From: Streptomyces sp. A3M-1-3
Lineage (GTDB): Bacteria; Actinomycetota; Actinomycetes; Streptomycetales; Streptomycetaceae
Reading direction: 5' to 3'
Assembly: GCF_024213665.1 (NCBI RefSeq)
Contig: NZ_JANAVP010000002.1
Location: 249,225-313,224, forward strand
Length of the DNA stretch: 64,000 nt
The notes below the pieces were generated by a model. That model was not told the DNA's origin. It did not search any database and saw only the letters and a program-made list of their open reading frames with translations. Within the stretch, counting starts at the first letter, position 1. The number at the start of each line of letters is the position of its first letter. The position numbers and the translations under genes were made by a program. Shown in pieces: positions 52,491 through 61,580 of this stretch.

Positions 52491-52811
52491 ATGACCGTGC
52501 AGGACGAGGCGCCCAGCGGCAGCGTCGGCGAGGGCCGGGATCTGCTCGAGGTCTGGATCGACCAGGATCTCTGCACCGGGGACGGAATCTGCGCCCAGTA
52601 CGCGCCCGAGGTCTTCGAGCTGGACATCGACGGGCTGGCGTACGTGAAGGGCGCCGAGGACGAGCTGCTGCAGGATCCGGGGGCCACAACACCCGTGCCG
52701 CTGCCGCTTCTCCGGGATGTGGTGGACTCCGCCAAGGAGTGCCCGGGCGACTGCATCCATGTACGGCGAGTTTCGGACAGGGTCGAGGTCTACGGGCCTG
52801 ACGCCGAGTGA
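52491..52811 (+). CDS. Ferredoxin, single [3Fe-4S]/[4Fe-4S] type
   Basis: A 106-residue ferredoxin. LLEVWIDQDLCTGDGICAQYAPEVFELD has the first cysteines (C-x5-C), and SAKECPGDCIHVRR the last. Replacement of a canonical cysteine pattern by C-x5-C is typical for [3Fe-4S] ferredoxins serving P450s, though the CPGDC end has one extra Cys. The first ~20 residues are an acidic extension. ATG 52491 has AGGAG 4 bp upstream. The 253-bp gap before it (52238-52490) must contain the arc and ferredoxin promoters. No P450 gene is nearby. Confidence 0.88.
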   Translation: MTVQDEAPSGSVGEGRDLLEVWIDQDLCTGDGICAQYAPEVFELDIDGLAYVKGAEDELLQDPGATTPVPLPLLRDVVDSAKECPGDCIHVRRVSDRVEVYGPDAE

Positions 52812-52830
52812 CGGATCACACACTGCCCGC

Positions 52831-53424
52831 TCAGGCGCGGGCTTGGTCGGCCCGTAGGAACTTGCCGTCCGCCCATCGCCACTTGACCTGTCGGCGCTCG
52901 TCCGGGCAGCAGCGCGGCACCGCCTGCGAGGAATAGCCGAAGAGCGTCGCGGTGACTGTGCCGTCACGGACCGCGAAGGCGCCCACACTCAACTTCTCCG
53001 CCGGGTCGACCAGGGTGGCCACAATCCTGGCGGCGGAGCTCTGTGCGGCCTGCCGCGCGAGTACGTAGACACCGCTCGGCGGGGTGCCCGAGCCGGCCTC
53101 GCAACGGACCACGACGACGCTCTCCGGCCGTCCGTCACCGTCGAGGTCGCCGGATCCCTGCTTGGTCACCAGCTCCTTCGCGCCACCGCAGTCGAGCGGG
53201 AAGTCCACCTTGGCGGGATCGGGCGCGGCGGCGGGATCGGGCGCGGGCAGCTCGGGCCCGGCTGTCGTGACCGTCCTCGGGCCGCCGGCCTGGGACGCGG
53301 TGGCGTCGTCGGGCTGGAGCAGGCCGGCGACCGCGACGACCGCGGCCATCGCCGTGGCAGTGGCGAGCCAGTGCGCCGGGCGGGTGCGGGTGTGCGCCAG
53401 GTCCGGGACGTCCGAGGTCTGCAC
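52831..53424 (-). CDS. Membrane-anchored or secreted protein with an FG-GAP-like motif
   Basis: About 197 residues starting at GTG 53424, with AGGAGAC 8 bp upstream. After a charged N-terminus there is one hydrophobic helix (WLATATAMAAVVAVAGLL, about residues 18-36), then a Pro/Ala-rich linker and a domain with GSGDLDGDGRPESVVVVRC. That segment is a calcium-loop FG-GAP/VCBS-like motif. Cys residues later (PRCCPDERRQVKWRW) could form disulfides. No enzyme motif is seen. It converges with the ferredoxin gene 20 bp away. Confidence 0.75.
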   Translation of the reverse strand: MQTSDVPDLAHTRTRPAHWLATATAMAAVVAVAGLLQPDDATASQAGGPRTVTTAGPELPAPDPAAAPDPAKVDFPLDCGGAKELVTKQGSGDLDGDGRPESVVVVRCEAGSGTPPSGVYVLARQAAQSSAARIVATLVDPAEKLSVGAFAVRDGTVTATLFGYSSQAVPRCCPDERRQVKWRWADGKFLRADQARA

Positions 53425-53553
53425 GCGGAGTGTCTCCTGTGGTGCGGCGGTGCTGGGGGTGGCCAGCATCGTGCCACACGTCACACCGGGGCGGAACGAC
53501 GGGGTCCGTAATTCCGCGAATCCGCTGGGCCAACGAATGGGCCAACGAAAAGG

Positions 53554-53600
53554 CGCCGCCGCCCAGTTCCCCTGTGAGGTGCGGGAACTGGGCGGCGGCG
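53554..53600 (-). terminator. Strong hairpin after trmI
   Basis: A perfect 18-bp inverted repeat (CGCCGCCGCCCAGTTCCC and complement) with an 11-nt loop, 29 bp past the trmI stop. Confidence 0.88.
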
Positions 53601-53628
53601 TTCGTACGTTGGAGACTTGCGGCGGGTG

Positions 53629-54537
53629 TCAGCCTCGCGAGGCGGACCCGCTCTCACTGCCGGGGCCGGTGTAGTCCTCGCCGTACGCGCCCTTGGCGGG
53701 CCGGCGGCGGCGCAGCGGGGGCTCCACGCCGTCGGCGAGGCGGCGGGCGGTGACGAGGAAGCCTGTGTGGCCGATCATCCGGTGGTCCGGGCGGACGGCC
53801 AGGCCTTCGACGTGCCAGTTGCGGATCATCGACTCCCACGGCTGCGGCTCGGCGAAGCAGCCGATCTCGCGGATCGCCTCCACGGTGCGGGCGAGCTGGG
53901 TGGTGGTCGCGACGTACGCGCAGAGGATGCCGCCCGGCACGAGCGCCTTGGAGACGGCATCGAGGCATTCCCAGGGGGCGAGCATATCCAGGATCACGCG
54001 GTCGACATCGGTGTCCGACAGGTTGTCCTGGAGGTCGCCGACCGTGAGCTGCCACGCGGGGTGGGGGCCGCCGAAGTAGCGCTCCACGTTCTGGGTGGCG
54101 ATCTCGGCGAAGTCCTCCCGGCGCTCGTAGCTGTGCAGCATGCCCTGGTCGCCGATGGCCCGCAGCAGGAAGCTGCTGAGCGACCCGGAGCCGACCCCCG
54201 CCTCCACGACGCGGGCGCCGGGGAAGATGTCGGCGAAGGCCAGGATCTGGCCCGCGTCCTTGGGGTAGACCACGGCGGCGCCGCGGGGCATGGAGAGGAC
54301 GTAGTCGGGGAGCAGGGGGCGCAGCGCGAGGTAGGCGACGTTTCCCGTGGTTCGGACAACACTGCCCTCGGGAGCACCGATCAGCTCGTCGTGCGGGAAG
54401 GAACCCTTGTGGGTGTGAAAATTCTTCCCGGCTTCGAGCGTGAACGTGTAGTGGCGTCCCTTGGGGTCGGTGAGCTGGACCTGGTCCCCGACCTTGAAGG
54501 GCCCGCGTCGGCGGGCGGCACCGGTCGGTTCGGACAT
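53629..54537 (-). CDS. trmI: tRNA (adenine-58-N1)-methyltransferase TrmI
   Basis: A 302-residue protein. The N-terminal beta-domain has FKVGDQVQLTDPKGRHYTFTLEAGKNFHTHKGSFPHDELIG. The SAM-binding motif is ARVVEAGVGSGSLSSFLLRAIG, followed by MLHSYERREDFAEIATQNVERYFG and the catalytic-domain segment DRVILDMLAPWECLDAVSKALVPGG. It methylates A58 in the tRNA T-loop. Homologues lie close to the arc gene in actinobacteria, as here. Confidence 0.93.
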   Translation of the reverse strand: MSEPTGAARRRGPFKVGDQVQLTDPKGRHYTFTLEAGKNFHTHKGSFPHDELIGAPEGSVVRTTGNVAYLALRPLLPDYVLSMPRGAAVVYPKDAGQILAFADIFPGARVVEAGVGSGSLSSFLLRAIGDQGMLHSYERREDFAEIATQNVERYFGGPHPAWQLTVGDLQDNLSDTDVDRVILDMLAPWECLDAVSKALVPGGILCAYVATTTQLARTVEAIREIGCFAEPQPWESMIRNWHVEGLAVRPDHRMIGHTGFLVTARRLADGVEPPLRRRRPAKGAYGEDYTGPGSESGSASRG

Positions 54538-54623
54538 GTGAACAGCCTACCGGCCCCGCAGGGTGCAGGTTCACGCTGCCCCCGGCGAGTGAGCCGAAGC
54601 GCCCCGGAGGCGAACCGAGCCCC

Positions 54624-55877
54624 TTATGAGGAGGGCCGCGCCATGGCTTGGACGAAGGCCCTTTCGACGTCGGCGGTGGAGAGGACGCCGTAGATCTCGC
54701 CCGTCTCCTCGACCACGAGGTACTCGGTGGCCGGGGTTGCGCGCAGGGTGTCGAGGAGTGCTTCGCCGGCCAGTTCGGCCGAGACCTTCATGCCGTCCTT
54801 GATGTCCTGGGCGAGGCCGCTCACCGCGACCCAGGGGCGGCGGTGTTCGGGGACTCCCGCGATGGCTGCCTCGCGTACCAGGCCGGTGGGGTCGCCGAGC
54901 CCGTCGACGACGACCAGGGCGCGGGCGCCGGCCTCGTTGGCGCGGCGCAGTGCCTCGGAGAGGGGGGTGTGGGACTCCACCGGGACGGCCCGCCGGGTGA
55001 GGGTGCGGGCGCGCAGCCCCGGGAGGTGCTCGCGCAGCCGGGCCATGCGCAGGCTGTTGCCCGCTCCGGTCCAGATGATCGCGGCGAGGATGGCGGCGAG
55101 GAGCGCGTCGGTGACGGTGTCCATGCCGCCGATCTCTTCGGTGGGGTTCCCGAGGAGGCCGGTGTGGGTGAGGAGCGGGAGGCCGAGGAGTACGGCGACG
55201 GCGAGGGCGCGGCCAACCCAGGCGGCGGCGACGGTGCCGGCCATCGGCTTGCCGGTGATCTTCCACACGACGGCCCGCAGCATCCGGCCGCCGTCGAGCG
55301 GCAGGCCCGGCAGCAGGTTGAACGCGGCAACGATGAGGTTGGAGATCATCAGGCCGGCGAGCAGCACGCCTGGCACGGTGCCCGGTTCGACGGCCTGCAT
55401 TCCGGCGTAGAAGGCACCGGCCAGGAGGAGCGAGAGCAGCGGGCCGACGAAGGCCAGGACGAATTCACGGCCGGGTGTCTCGGACTCCTTCTCGATCTCG
55501 GAGACTCCGCCGAAGAACTGGAGCTGGATCCGGCGCACCGGCAGCTTGAAGCGCAGGGCGGCGACCGTGTGGGCCAGTTCGTGGACGAGTACGGAGGCGT
55601 AGAAGGCGACGGCGAAGAAGAGGGAGACCAGATAACGGGCGCTGCCGAGTTCGGGCAGGACGCGCTCGAGTTGGCCGCCGAAGACCCAGGTGATGAGCGC
55701 CGCCACGAGGAACCAGCTGGGGGCGACGTACACCGGCACGCCGAAGGGACGGCCCATGAGGAGGCCGCCACCGGATTCGCGTCGCGTGCGCTGCGGCTTG
55801 CTGTCTCCGGGCGGGGAGCCGGGACTGGCTCCCCCGCCGCCGGACCGCGGCCGTCCGCCGTCGCCGCTCTCGTCCAC
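54624..55877 (-). CDS. Site-2 protease family (M50) membrane metalloprotease with CBS domains
   Basis: About 417 residues starting at GTG 55877, with AGAGGGG upstream. The catalytic helix is ASVLVHELAHTVAALRF (HExxH) and the second metal-ligand motif is LPGLPLDGGRMLRAV (LDG). About six hydrophobic helices surround them. A C-terminal CBS pair (about residues 290-417: SEALRRANEAGARALVVVDGLGDPTGLV and LRATPATEYLVVEETGEIYGVLSTADVERAF) fits the S2P-CBS architecture of SpoIVFB-like proteases that sense ATP or related ligands. Substrate unknown; a membrane-anchored regulator is typical. Confidence 0.92.
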   Translation of the reverse strand: MDESGDGGRPRSGGGGASPGSPPGDSKPQRTRRESGGGLLMGRPFGVPVYVAPSWFLVAALITWVFGGQLERVLPELGSARYLVSLFFAVAFYASVLVHELAHTVAALRFKLPVRRIQLQFFGGVSEIEKESETPGREFVLAFVGPLLSLLLAGAFYAGMQAVEPGTVPGVLLAGLMISNLIVAAFNLLPGLPLDGGRMLRAVVWKITGKPMAGTVAAAWVGRALAVAVLLGLPLLTHTGLLGNPTEEIGGMDTVTDALLAAILAAIIWTGAGNSLRMARLREHLPGLRARTLTRRAVPVESHTPLSEALRRANEAGARALVVVDGLGDPTGLVREAAIAGVPEHRRPWVAVSGLAQDIKDGMKVSAELAGEALLDTLRATPATEYLVVEETGEIYGVLSTADVERAFVQAMARPSS

Positions 55878-56003
55878 GGTGTCCCCTCTGTCGGAAGCGT
55901 CCCCCACTGTTGCATGGTGTGATCCCACGATCATGCAGTGCGAGGGGGTCTGTCGTCGATGGTATGCGGAGCACTGTCAGTGGCGGGTCGTAGGGTCTGA
56001 GTC

Positions 56004-56861
56004 ATGAGTACGACCACCGGCACCGAACCGGCCGACGCCGCGCGGCCCACGTCGCTCTCTCCTTCCCGGGCGAGCGACTTCATGCAGTGCCCGCTGCTCT
56101 ACCGGTTCCGGGTGATCGACAAGCTGCCCGAGAAGCCGAGTGCGGCGGCGACGCGGGGCACGTTGGTGCACGCGGTGCTGGAGCGGCTCTTCGACGACCC
56201 GGCGGTGGAGCGTACGGCGCCGCGGGCGCGGGCGATGGTGCCCGGCCAGTGGGACCGGCTGCTGGAGTCGCGGCCGGAGCTGACGGAGCTGTTCGCCGAG
56301 GATTCCGAGGGGGAGCGGCTCGGGCGGTGGCTCTCGGAGGCGGAGGAGCTCGTCGAGCGGTGGTTCTCGCTGGAGGATCCGACGAGGCTGGAGCCGGCGG
56401 AGCGGGAGCTGTTCGTCGAGACGGAGCTGGAGTCGGGGCTGCGGTTGCGCGGGATCATCGACCGGGTCGATGTGGCGCCCACCGGTGAGGTGCGGATCGT
56501 CGACTACAAGACGGGCAAGGCTCCGCGTCCGGAGTACGCGGAGGGTGCGCTGTTCCAGATGAAATTCTACGCGCTGGTGGTGTGGCGGCTGAAGGCGGTC
56601 GTCCCGCGCCGGCTGCAGCTGGTGTATCTCGGCAGCGGCGATGTCCTGACGTACGACCCGGTGGTGGCCGATCTGGAGCGGGTGGAGCGCAAGCTGCTCG
56701 CTCTGTGGGACGCGATCAAGGAGGCGACCGAGACGGGTGAGTGGCGGCCCCGGCCGACGAAACTCTGCGGCTGGTGCGACCACCAGGCCCACTGCCCGGA
56801 GTTCGGCGGCACGCCCCCGGTGTACCCGTTGACGATCACGCCGCGGAATCCGGCCCCCTGA
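56004..56861 (+). CDS. RecB-like PD-(D/E)XK nuclease with Fe-S cysteines
   Basis: A 285-residue protein. It has LSPSRASDFMQCPLLYRFRVID (first Cys), GTLVHAVLERLFDDP (His motif), the nuclease core RLRGIIDRVDV and VRIVDYKTGKAP (the D-x-K motif), and QMKFYALVVWRLK. The C-terminal LCGWCDHQAHCPEF supplies three more cysteines, so the four together should hold a 4Fe-4S cluster as in AddB/Cas4-type nucleases. It probably acts in DNA repair. The stop codon lies inside the first copy of a 93-bp tandem repeat. Confidence 0.9.
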   Translation: MSTTTGTEPADAARPTSLSPSRASDFMQCPLLYRFRVIDKLPEKPSAAATRGTLVHAVLERLFDDPAVERTAPRARAMVPGQWDRLLESRPELTELFAEDSEGERLGRWLSEAEELVERWFSLEDPTRLEPAERELFVETELESGLRLRGIIDRVDVAPTGEVRIVDYKTGKAPRPEYAEGALFQMKFYALVVWRLKAVVPRRLQLVYLGSGDVLTYDPVVADLERVERKLLALWDAIKEATETGEWRPRPTKLCGWCDHQAHCPEFGGTPPVYPLTITPRNPAP

Positions 56862-57077
56862 CGGCACAGCGCGGCCCCCGGCCGGGGGTCCGGGGGTTGC
56901 CCCCCGGGAAGACACAGCCCGTTGACGATCACGCCGCGGAATCCGGCCCCCTGACGGCACAGCGCGGCCCCCGGCCGGGGGTCCGGGGGTTGCCCCCCGG
57001 GAAGACACAGCCCGTTGACGATCACGCCGCGGAATCCGGCCCCCTGACGGCACAGCGCGGCCCCCGGCCGGGGTCCG
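56825..57077 (+). repeat. 93-bp tandem repeat, about 2.7 copies, spanning the nuclease stop codon
   Basis: Copies start at 56825, 56918 and 57011 with CCCGTTGACGATCACG; the first two appear identical over 93 bp and the third diverges after about 65 bp. Copy 1 includes the last codons and TGA of the nuclease gene. Each unit holds GC-rich segments (GGCCGGGGGTCCGGGGG and CCCCCCGGG) that can form a hairpin like common Streptomyces intergenic repeats. As 93 is a multiple of three, later copies keep the frame. Confidence 0.95.
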
Positions 57078-57135
57078 GCGGCGGGCGGGGCGGGGGGTCA
57101 GGGCAGAATGGGGCCGGTCTAGCTAAGGAGTTCCC

Positions 57136-57807
57136 GTGGCCATCCGCGTCCTACTGGTCGACGACCAGCCTCTCCTGCGTACCGGTTTCCGGATGATCCT
57201 GGAGGCGGAGCAGGACCTCGCGGTCGTCGGCGAGGCCGGGGACGGCCTGCAGGCTCTCGACCAGGTGCGGGCCCTGCAGCCGGATGTCGTGCTGATGGAC
57301 ATCCGTATGCCGCGGATGGACGGGGTGGAGGCGACACGCCAGATCACCGGGCCCGGCCGGGACGGCCCGGCCAAGGTGCTGGTGCTGACGACTTTCGATC
57401 TCGACGAGTACGTCGTGGAGGCGCTGCGCGCCGGGGCCAGCGGGTTCCTGCTGAAGGACGCTCCGGCCAATGAGCTGGTGCAGGCGATCCGGGTGGTCGC
57501 CGCCGGCGAGGCGATGCTCGCGCCGAGCATCACCCGCCGGCTGCTCGACAAGTACGCGAGCCATCTGCCGTCCGGCGAGGACCCGGTGCCGGACACGCTG
57601 CACACGCTGACCGAGCGCGAGGTGGAGGTGCTCAAGCTGGTCGCGCGCGGCCTGTCGAACGCGGAGATCGCCGCCGATCTCTTCGTCAGCGAGACGACGG
57701 TCAAGACGCATGTCGGGCATGTGCTGACGAAGCTGGGGCTGCGCGACCGGGTGCAGGCGGCGGTTTACGCGTACGAGAGCGGACTGGTGCGCCCCGGCGC
57801 ACAGTGA
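57136..57807 (+). CDS. NarL/LuxR-type response regulator, orphan
   Basis: A 223-residue protein. The receiver domain has VLLVDDQPLLRTGF, the phospho-acceptor Asp in DVVLMDIRMPRMDG, VLVLTTFDLDEYV and LLKDAP. The C-terminal LuxR helix-turn-helix is LTEREVEVLKLVARGLSNAEIAADLFVSETTVKTHVGHVLTKLGLRDR. GTG 57136 has AAGGAG 6 bp upstream. No sensor kinase gene lies beside it. Its promoter must lie within or near the upstream 93-bp repeats, which end about 60 bp before it. Confidence 0.92.
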   Translation: MAIRVLLVDDQPLLRTGFRMILEAEQDLAVVGEAGDGLQALDQVRALQPDVVLMDIRMPRMDGVEATRQITGPGRDGPAKVLVLTTFDLDEYVVEALRAGASGFLLKDAPANELVQAIRVVAAGEAMLAPSITRRLLDKYASHLPSGEDPVPDTLHTLTEREVEVLKLVARGLSNAEIAADLFVSETTVKTHVGHVLTKLGLRDRVQAAVYAYESGLVRPGAQ

Positions 57808-57834
57808 CGCCGGGGCGCGGCCGTTGACGGCCGG

Positions 57835-59427
57835 TCAGCCCTTGCTGATGCCCTTGCTGATCTCCCAGAACCGGAAGACCGTCGAGGCGTCCAGCGACCA
57901 CTGGAGGCCCGTGACGTTCTCGCGGGCCACCACGTACTGCTTGCCCTGCCACAGCGGCAGGATCGGCAGCTCCTCGGCGACCAGGTTCTGCAGCCTGCCG
58001 AAGTCCTCCTCGGTGGCGGCGCGGTCGGACATCGCGGAGGTGGCCGGGATGATGTCGTCGGTGATGGTGCCGTTCTCGTAGTTGTTGGACAGCACGTTGC
58101 CCTCGCCGAAGAACGGCTGGGTGAAGTTGTCCGGGTCCGGGTAGTCCGGGATCCAGCCCTTGAGGTACACGCCGTACTTGCCGTCGGCGATGTCCTTCTC
58201 GTACTGGTCGAACTCGACGGACTTCACATCGGCGTCGAAGAGCCCGCTGTCGTTCAGCTGCTTCGCGATGGCCTGGAACTCCTGGCCCGCCGCCGGCCCG
58301 TAGCGGGACGGGGTGGTCCACAGGGTGAGCTTCACCTTGTCCGTGAAGCCGGCCTTGCGCAGGGCCTGGCGGGCCTTTTCGGGCTGCGGGGTGCCACCGT
58401 ACCGGTCGAAGAATGCCGTGTTGTGGGCGGCGATTCCGGCCGGGACGATGGAGTAGAGCGGCGACGCGGTGCCGTTGTAGACCTCGCTGACCAGGGCCTC
58501 GCGGTCGACGAGGTAGGCGATGGCCTTGCGTACGCCGAGTTCGCCGGCGACCGGGTCGTTCATGTTGAAGACGAGGTGCTGCACCTCGGCTCCGTTGCCC
58601 TCGACGACATCGAGGCCGGTCTTGCCGCTCTGGTCGCCGAGTCCGGCGATGTCCTGTGCGGCGAGACCGCGGTAGGCGATGTCCACATCGCCCTTCTGCA
58701 GCGCCTCCTTGAGGGCCGCCTGGTCGTCGTCGAAGAACCGCAGCGTCATGCCGGAGTTCTGGGCCTTGGCCGTGCCCTGGTAGTCGGGGTTGACCGAGAA
58801 GGTGGCCTTCTCGTCGTCGAAGGAGTCCAGCTTGTAGACGCCGGAGCCGACCGCCTTGCTGTCCGTGCGCAGCTTGTCGGCGCTGTACTCGCGGTGGTCG
58901 ACGATGGATCCGGCACCGGACGCGATCTTGCTGGGGAAGGTCGCGTCGGGCACCTTGAGGCGGAAGACCACGGTCTTCTCGTCCGGCGTGTCGATCGTGC
59001 CGATCGAGGCGAGCATGACGGCCGGGCCGTTCTCGTCGTCGATCTTGAGTGTGCGCTCGAAGGAGAACTTGACGTCCTTCGAGGTGAGGCTGTTCCCGTT
59101 GCTGAACTTCTGCCCGTCCCGCAGGGTGCACCGGTAGACCTTGCTGCCGCTGCCCTCGAAGGTGCACTTCTCGGCCGCATCGGGCTGCGGCACCGTGCTC
59201 CCCTTGGGGAAGCTCAGCAGGGACTGGAAGACGTTGTTGAACAACAGCCAGGAGCCCGGGTCGTAGCCCGAGGCCGGATCCGTGGCCGCAACATCGTCGG
59301 ACATTCCCATGACCACCGAATCACCGGTGCCCCCGGAAGCCCCCTCCTGCGCACCGCAACCGCTGAGCAAACCGGCTGCGAGTCCCGCTCCGAGCGGGGC
59401 CGCCAACCACTGGTTACGCCTTTTCAC
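57835..59427 (-). CDS. Solute-binding lipoprotein of an ABC transporter, family 5 (peptide/nickel type), 1
   Basis: About 530 residues. The lipoprotein signal is KRRNQWLAAPLGAGLAAGLLSGC (lipobox LLSGC). SBP family 5 motifs are YDPGSWLLFNNVFQSLLSFPKG near residue 60, TLRDGQKFSNGNSLTSKDVKFSFERTL, VRKAIAYLVDREALVSEVYNG, and the late IPDYPDPDNFTQPFFGEG. GTG 59427 follows GAGG by 9 bp; GTG 59442 is possible. No permease or ATPase is adjacent, and the next gene is a paralogue. Ligand unknown; peptides or related solutes are typical. Confidence 0.9.
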   Translation of the reverse strand: MKRRNQWLAAPLGAGLAAGLLSGCGAQEGASGGTGDSVVMGMSDDVAATDPASGYDPGSWLLFNNVFQSLLSFPKGSTVPQPDAAEKCTFEGSGSKVYRCTLRDGQKFSNGNSLTSKDVKFSFERTLKIDDENGPAVMLASIGTIDTPDEKTVVFRLKVPDATFPSKIASGAGSIVDHREYSADKLRTDSKAVGSGVYKLDSFDDEKATFSVNPDYQGTAKAQNSGMTLRFFDDDQAALKEALQKGDVDIAYRGLAAQDIAGLGDQSGKTGLDVVEGNGAEVQHLVFNMNDPVAGELGVRKAIAYLVDREALVSEVYNGTASPLYSIVPAGIAAHNTAFFDRYGGTPQPEKARQALRKAGFTDKVKLTLWTTPSRYGPAAGQEFQAIAKQLNDSGLFDADVKSVEFDQYEKDIADGKYGVYLKGWIPDYPDPDNFTQPFFGEGNVLSNNYENGTITDDIIPATSAMSDRAATEEDFGRLQNLVAEELPILPLWQGKQYVVARENVTGLQWSLDASTVFRFWEISKGISKG

Positions 59428-59497
59428 GCGAACGTGCCTCACTGTCTCACTGAGTTGCCTCCCGGCGCGTGGTGCCCGCTACCGGGTTCTGCGGAGA

Positions 59498-61102
59498 TCA
59501 GCCGCTCACACCACGGCCGAGCTCCCACAGCTGAAGGTCCGCGGAGGAGTTGACCGACCACTCCACCCCGGTGATGTCGTCGCGCGCGCCGACGTACTGC
59601 TTGCCCTGCCACAGCGGCAGCACGGGCACGTCCTCGGCGACGATGTCCTGGATCTTTGCGAAGGTCTTTCCGGCCGCGCCCCGGTCGGCCTCGCGCCGCG
59701 AGGCCGGGATCAGCTTGTCGCGGACCTCGTTGCTCACGTACGGCGTGCCCAGGAAGTTGTCCTTGTCCAGGAAGGGCGCGACGTAGTTGTCGGGGTCCGG
59801 GAAGTCGGGGAACCAGCCGAGGCCGTAGACGGCGTACTGGCCGCGCTTCTGGGCGGGACGGAACTTCGACCACTCGGTGCCCTTGACGCTGATGTCGAAG
59901 AGCTTGGTGGAGTTCAGCTGCTTCGCGAGCGCCTCGAACTCCTTGGCCGTACCGGAGCCGTAGTGGTCCGTCGTGTAGTGCAGCGTCAGCTTCACCGGGG
60001 TCTTGATGTCGGCGGCGCGCAGGATGGAACGGGCGCCGGCGGTGTTGGCGTCGCCGTACTTGTTGAAGAACGAGTTCACATGGCCGGGGATGCTGGAGGG
60101 AACGAGCGAGTAGAGCGGCTCGGCCGTCGATCCGTAGACCCTGGAGGTGAGTTCGTTGCGGTTGACGGCGGCTGCCATGGCCTGCCGGACCGCCTTGTCC
60201 TTCACCGAGGGGTCCGCGGTGTTGAAGGCGAGGTAGCGGATCTCCAGACCCGGCATCTCGACGAGTTCGACGCCCTTGGCCGGGGACGCCGACAGTTGCT
60301 CGATCTGCTCGGGCGACATGGTGCGGGACATCATGTCGATGTCTCCGGCCTCCAGCGCCTTGCCCATCTCGTCGGAGTCCGGATAGGTGCGCAGCTCGAC
60401 CTTGTCGTTCTGCAGCTTCAAGTCGCCCTTGTAGTACGGGTTCTTGGAGAAGACGGCCCTGACGAGCTGGTTGTCCTTGACCTCGGGCCTGACGGTGTAG
60501 GGACCGGAGCCGTCGACCTCGAATCCGTCGCGGAGCCTGTTCGCGTCGTACGTGGCGCTGTTGACGATGCCGGCGGCCGGCGTGGACAGCTTGTACGGGA
60601 AGGTGGCGTCCGGGGTCTTGAGGTGGAAGACGACCTCGTCGTCACCGTTGGTCTCCACGGTGTCGATGTTGGACAGCAGGGTGATCGGACCGTTGTCGTC
60701 GTCGATGGTCAGCACACGGTCGATCGAGAACTTCACGTCCTCGGCGGTGAGGTCGTCACCGTTGGCGAACTTCAGCCCGCTGCGCAGGGTGCAGCGGTAG
60801 CTCTCGTTGCCCTTGTCCGTGAAGAGGCATTCCTGGGCGGCCTCGGGCTTCGGCGCGCCGCCGCCGCGCGGGACGTGCATCAGCGTCTGGACGGTCTGGC
60901 GCAGTACGTTCCAGGCGCCGGCGTCGTACGCGTAGGCGGGGTCGAAGGGGGCGGGTGCGTCCTGCGCGGCCTCGAACCGGTCCGTGGTACCGACGACGAT
61001 CCCGTCGCCGCCCTCTCCCCCGCTGGTCGTGCTGCCGCACGCGGCGAGCACGGGGGCGAGCAGGCCGGCCACAGCCGGCAGCACCAGAGTCTTGCGGTTC
61101 AT
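59498..61102 (-). CDS. Solute-binding lipoprotein of an ABC transporter, family 5 (peptide/nickel type), 2
   Basis: A 534-residue paralogue with lipobox LAAC (MNRKTLVLPAVAGLLAPVLAAC). It has YDAGAWNVLRQTVQTLMHVPRG, TLRSGLKFANGDDLTAEDVKFSIDRVL, VRQAMAAAVNRNELTSRVYGS and WFPDFPDPDNYVAPFLDKDN. The two tandem copies share architecture but differ in sequence throughout, suggesting an old duplication with different ligands. It starts at ATG 61102 with GAGGGAGAA upstream and lies 70 bp before the next copy in the direction of transcription. Confidence 0.9.
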   Translation of the reverse strand: MNRKTLVLPAVAGLLAPVLAACGSTTSGGEGGDGIVVGTTDRFEAAQDAPAPFDPAYAYDAGAWNVLRQTVQTLMHVPRGGGAPKPEAAQECLFTDKGNESYRCTLRSGLKFANGDDLTAEDVKFSIDRVLTIDDDNGPITLLSNIDTVETNGDDEVVFHLKTPDATFPYKLSTPAAGIVNSATYDANRLRDGFEVDGSGPYTVRPEVKDNQLVRAVFSKNPYYKGDLKLQNDKVELRTYPDSDEMGKALEAGDIDMMSRTMSPEQIEQLSASPAKGVELVEMPGLEIRYLAFNTADPSVKDKAVRQAMAAAVNRNELTSRVYGSTAEPLYSLVPSSIPGHVNSFFNKYGDANTAGARSILRAADIKTPVKLTLHYTTDHYGSGTAKEFEALAKQLNSTKLFDISVKGTEWSKFRPAQKRGQYAVYGLGWFPDFPDPDNYVAPFLDKDNFLGTPYVSNEVRDKLIPASRREADRGAAGKTFAKIQDIVAEDVPVLPLWQGKQYVGARDDITGVEWSVNSSADLQLWELGRGVSG

Positions 61103-61580
61103 CCTCGGAGTTCTCCCTCATCCGGCACTTGCGTACAGCGGTTGCTTCCACTCCGCGGCAGCCGCCCGGGGTAGGGGCGAAGCGATCGGGCCGGGTACAA
61201 AACGATCGGTCCAGTGACCTCAGTTACGGGGTGCGTGCTGAGGACACGAAGGTTGCGGCGGAGTTCTCGCGACGACATTAGTGGGCATGGCCAGGAAAGC
61301 TGGAACTGGCTGGACTTGACGCGTAATCCCTGGGTGGTCAATGGGAACAGCGCGCCGATGCGGGGCCGCGGCAGGATTCGTACACGGCTCCATCAATCCG
61401 GACACAAGGGAAGCGGACGCACCGCCTCAACCCGCCCACCAAGGGGCAGAGAGGTGACCAAGCTCACTCGCGAGATCCGCGCCGCGGGCAATGTATTCAG
61501 CCACCACGCACTCACGGAAAATGCACGCGCCGGAGCAGGGAGTTTCGGCCCCATTCCGTGTTGTACGCAGCGTGAAGAGG
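61103..61580. other. 478-bp intergenic region
   Basis: It lies between the start of the second lipoprotein gene and the end of the HAD gene. The promoter of the lipoprotein genes must be here. A plus-strand open frame (61214-61597) has no ribosome binding site, family resemblance or coding-like third-position bias, and I reject it. No RNA element was recognised. Confidence 0.5.

Noticed and set aside
56825..57077. Possible CRISPR-like repeat array
   Set aside because: Units are directly abutting 93-bp copies with no unique spacers, and no cas genes are near; it is a plain tandem repeat.
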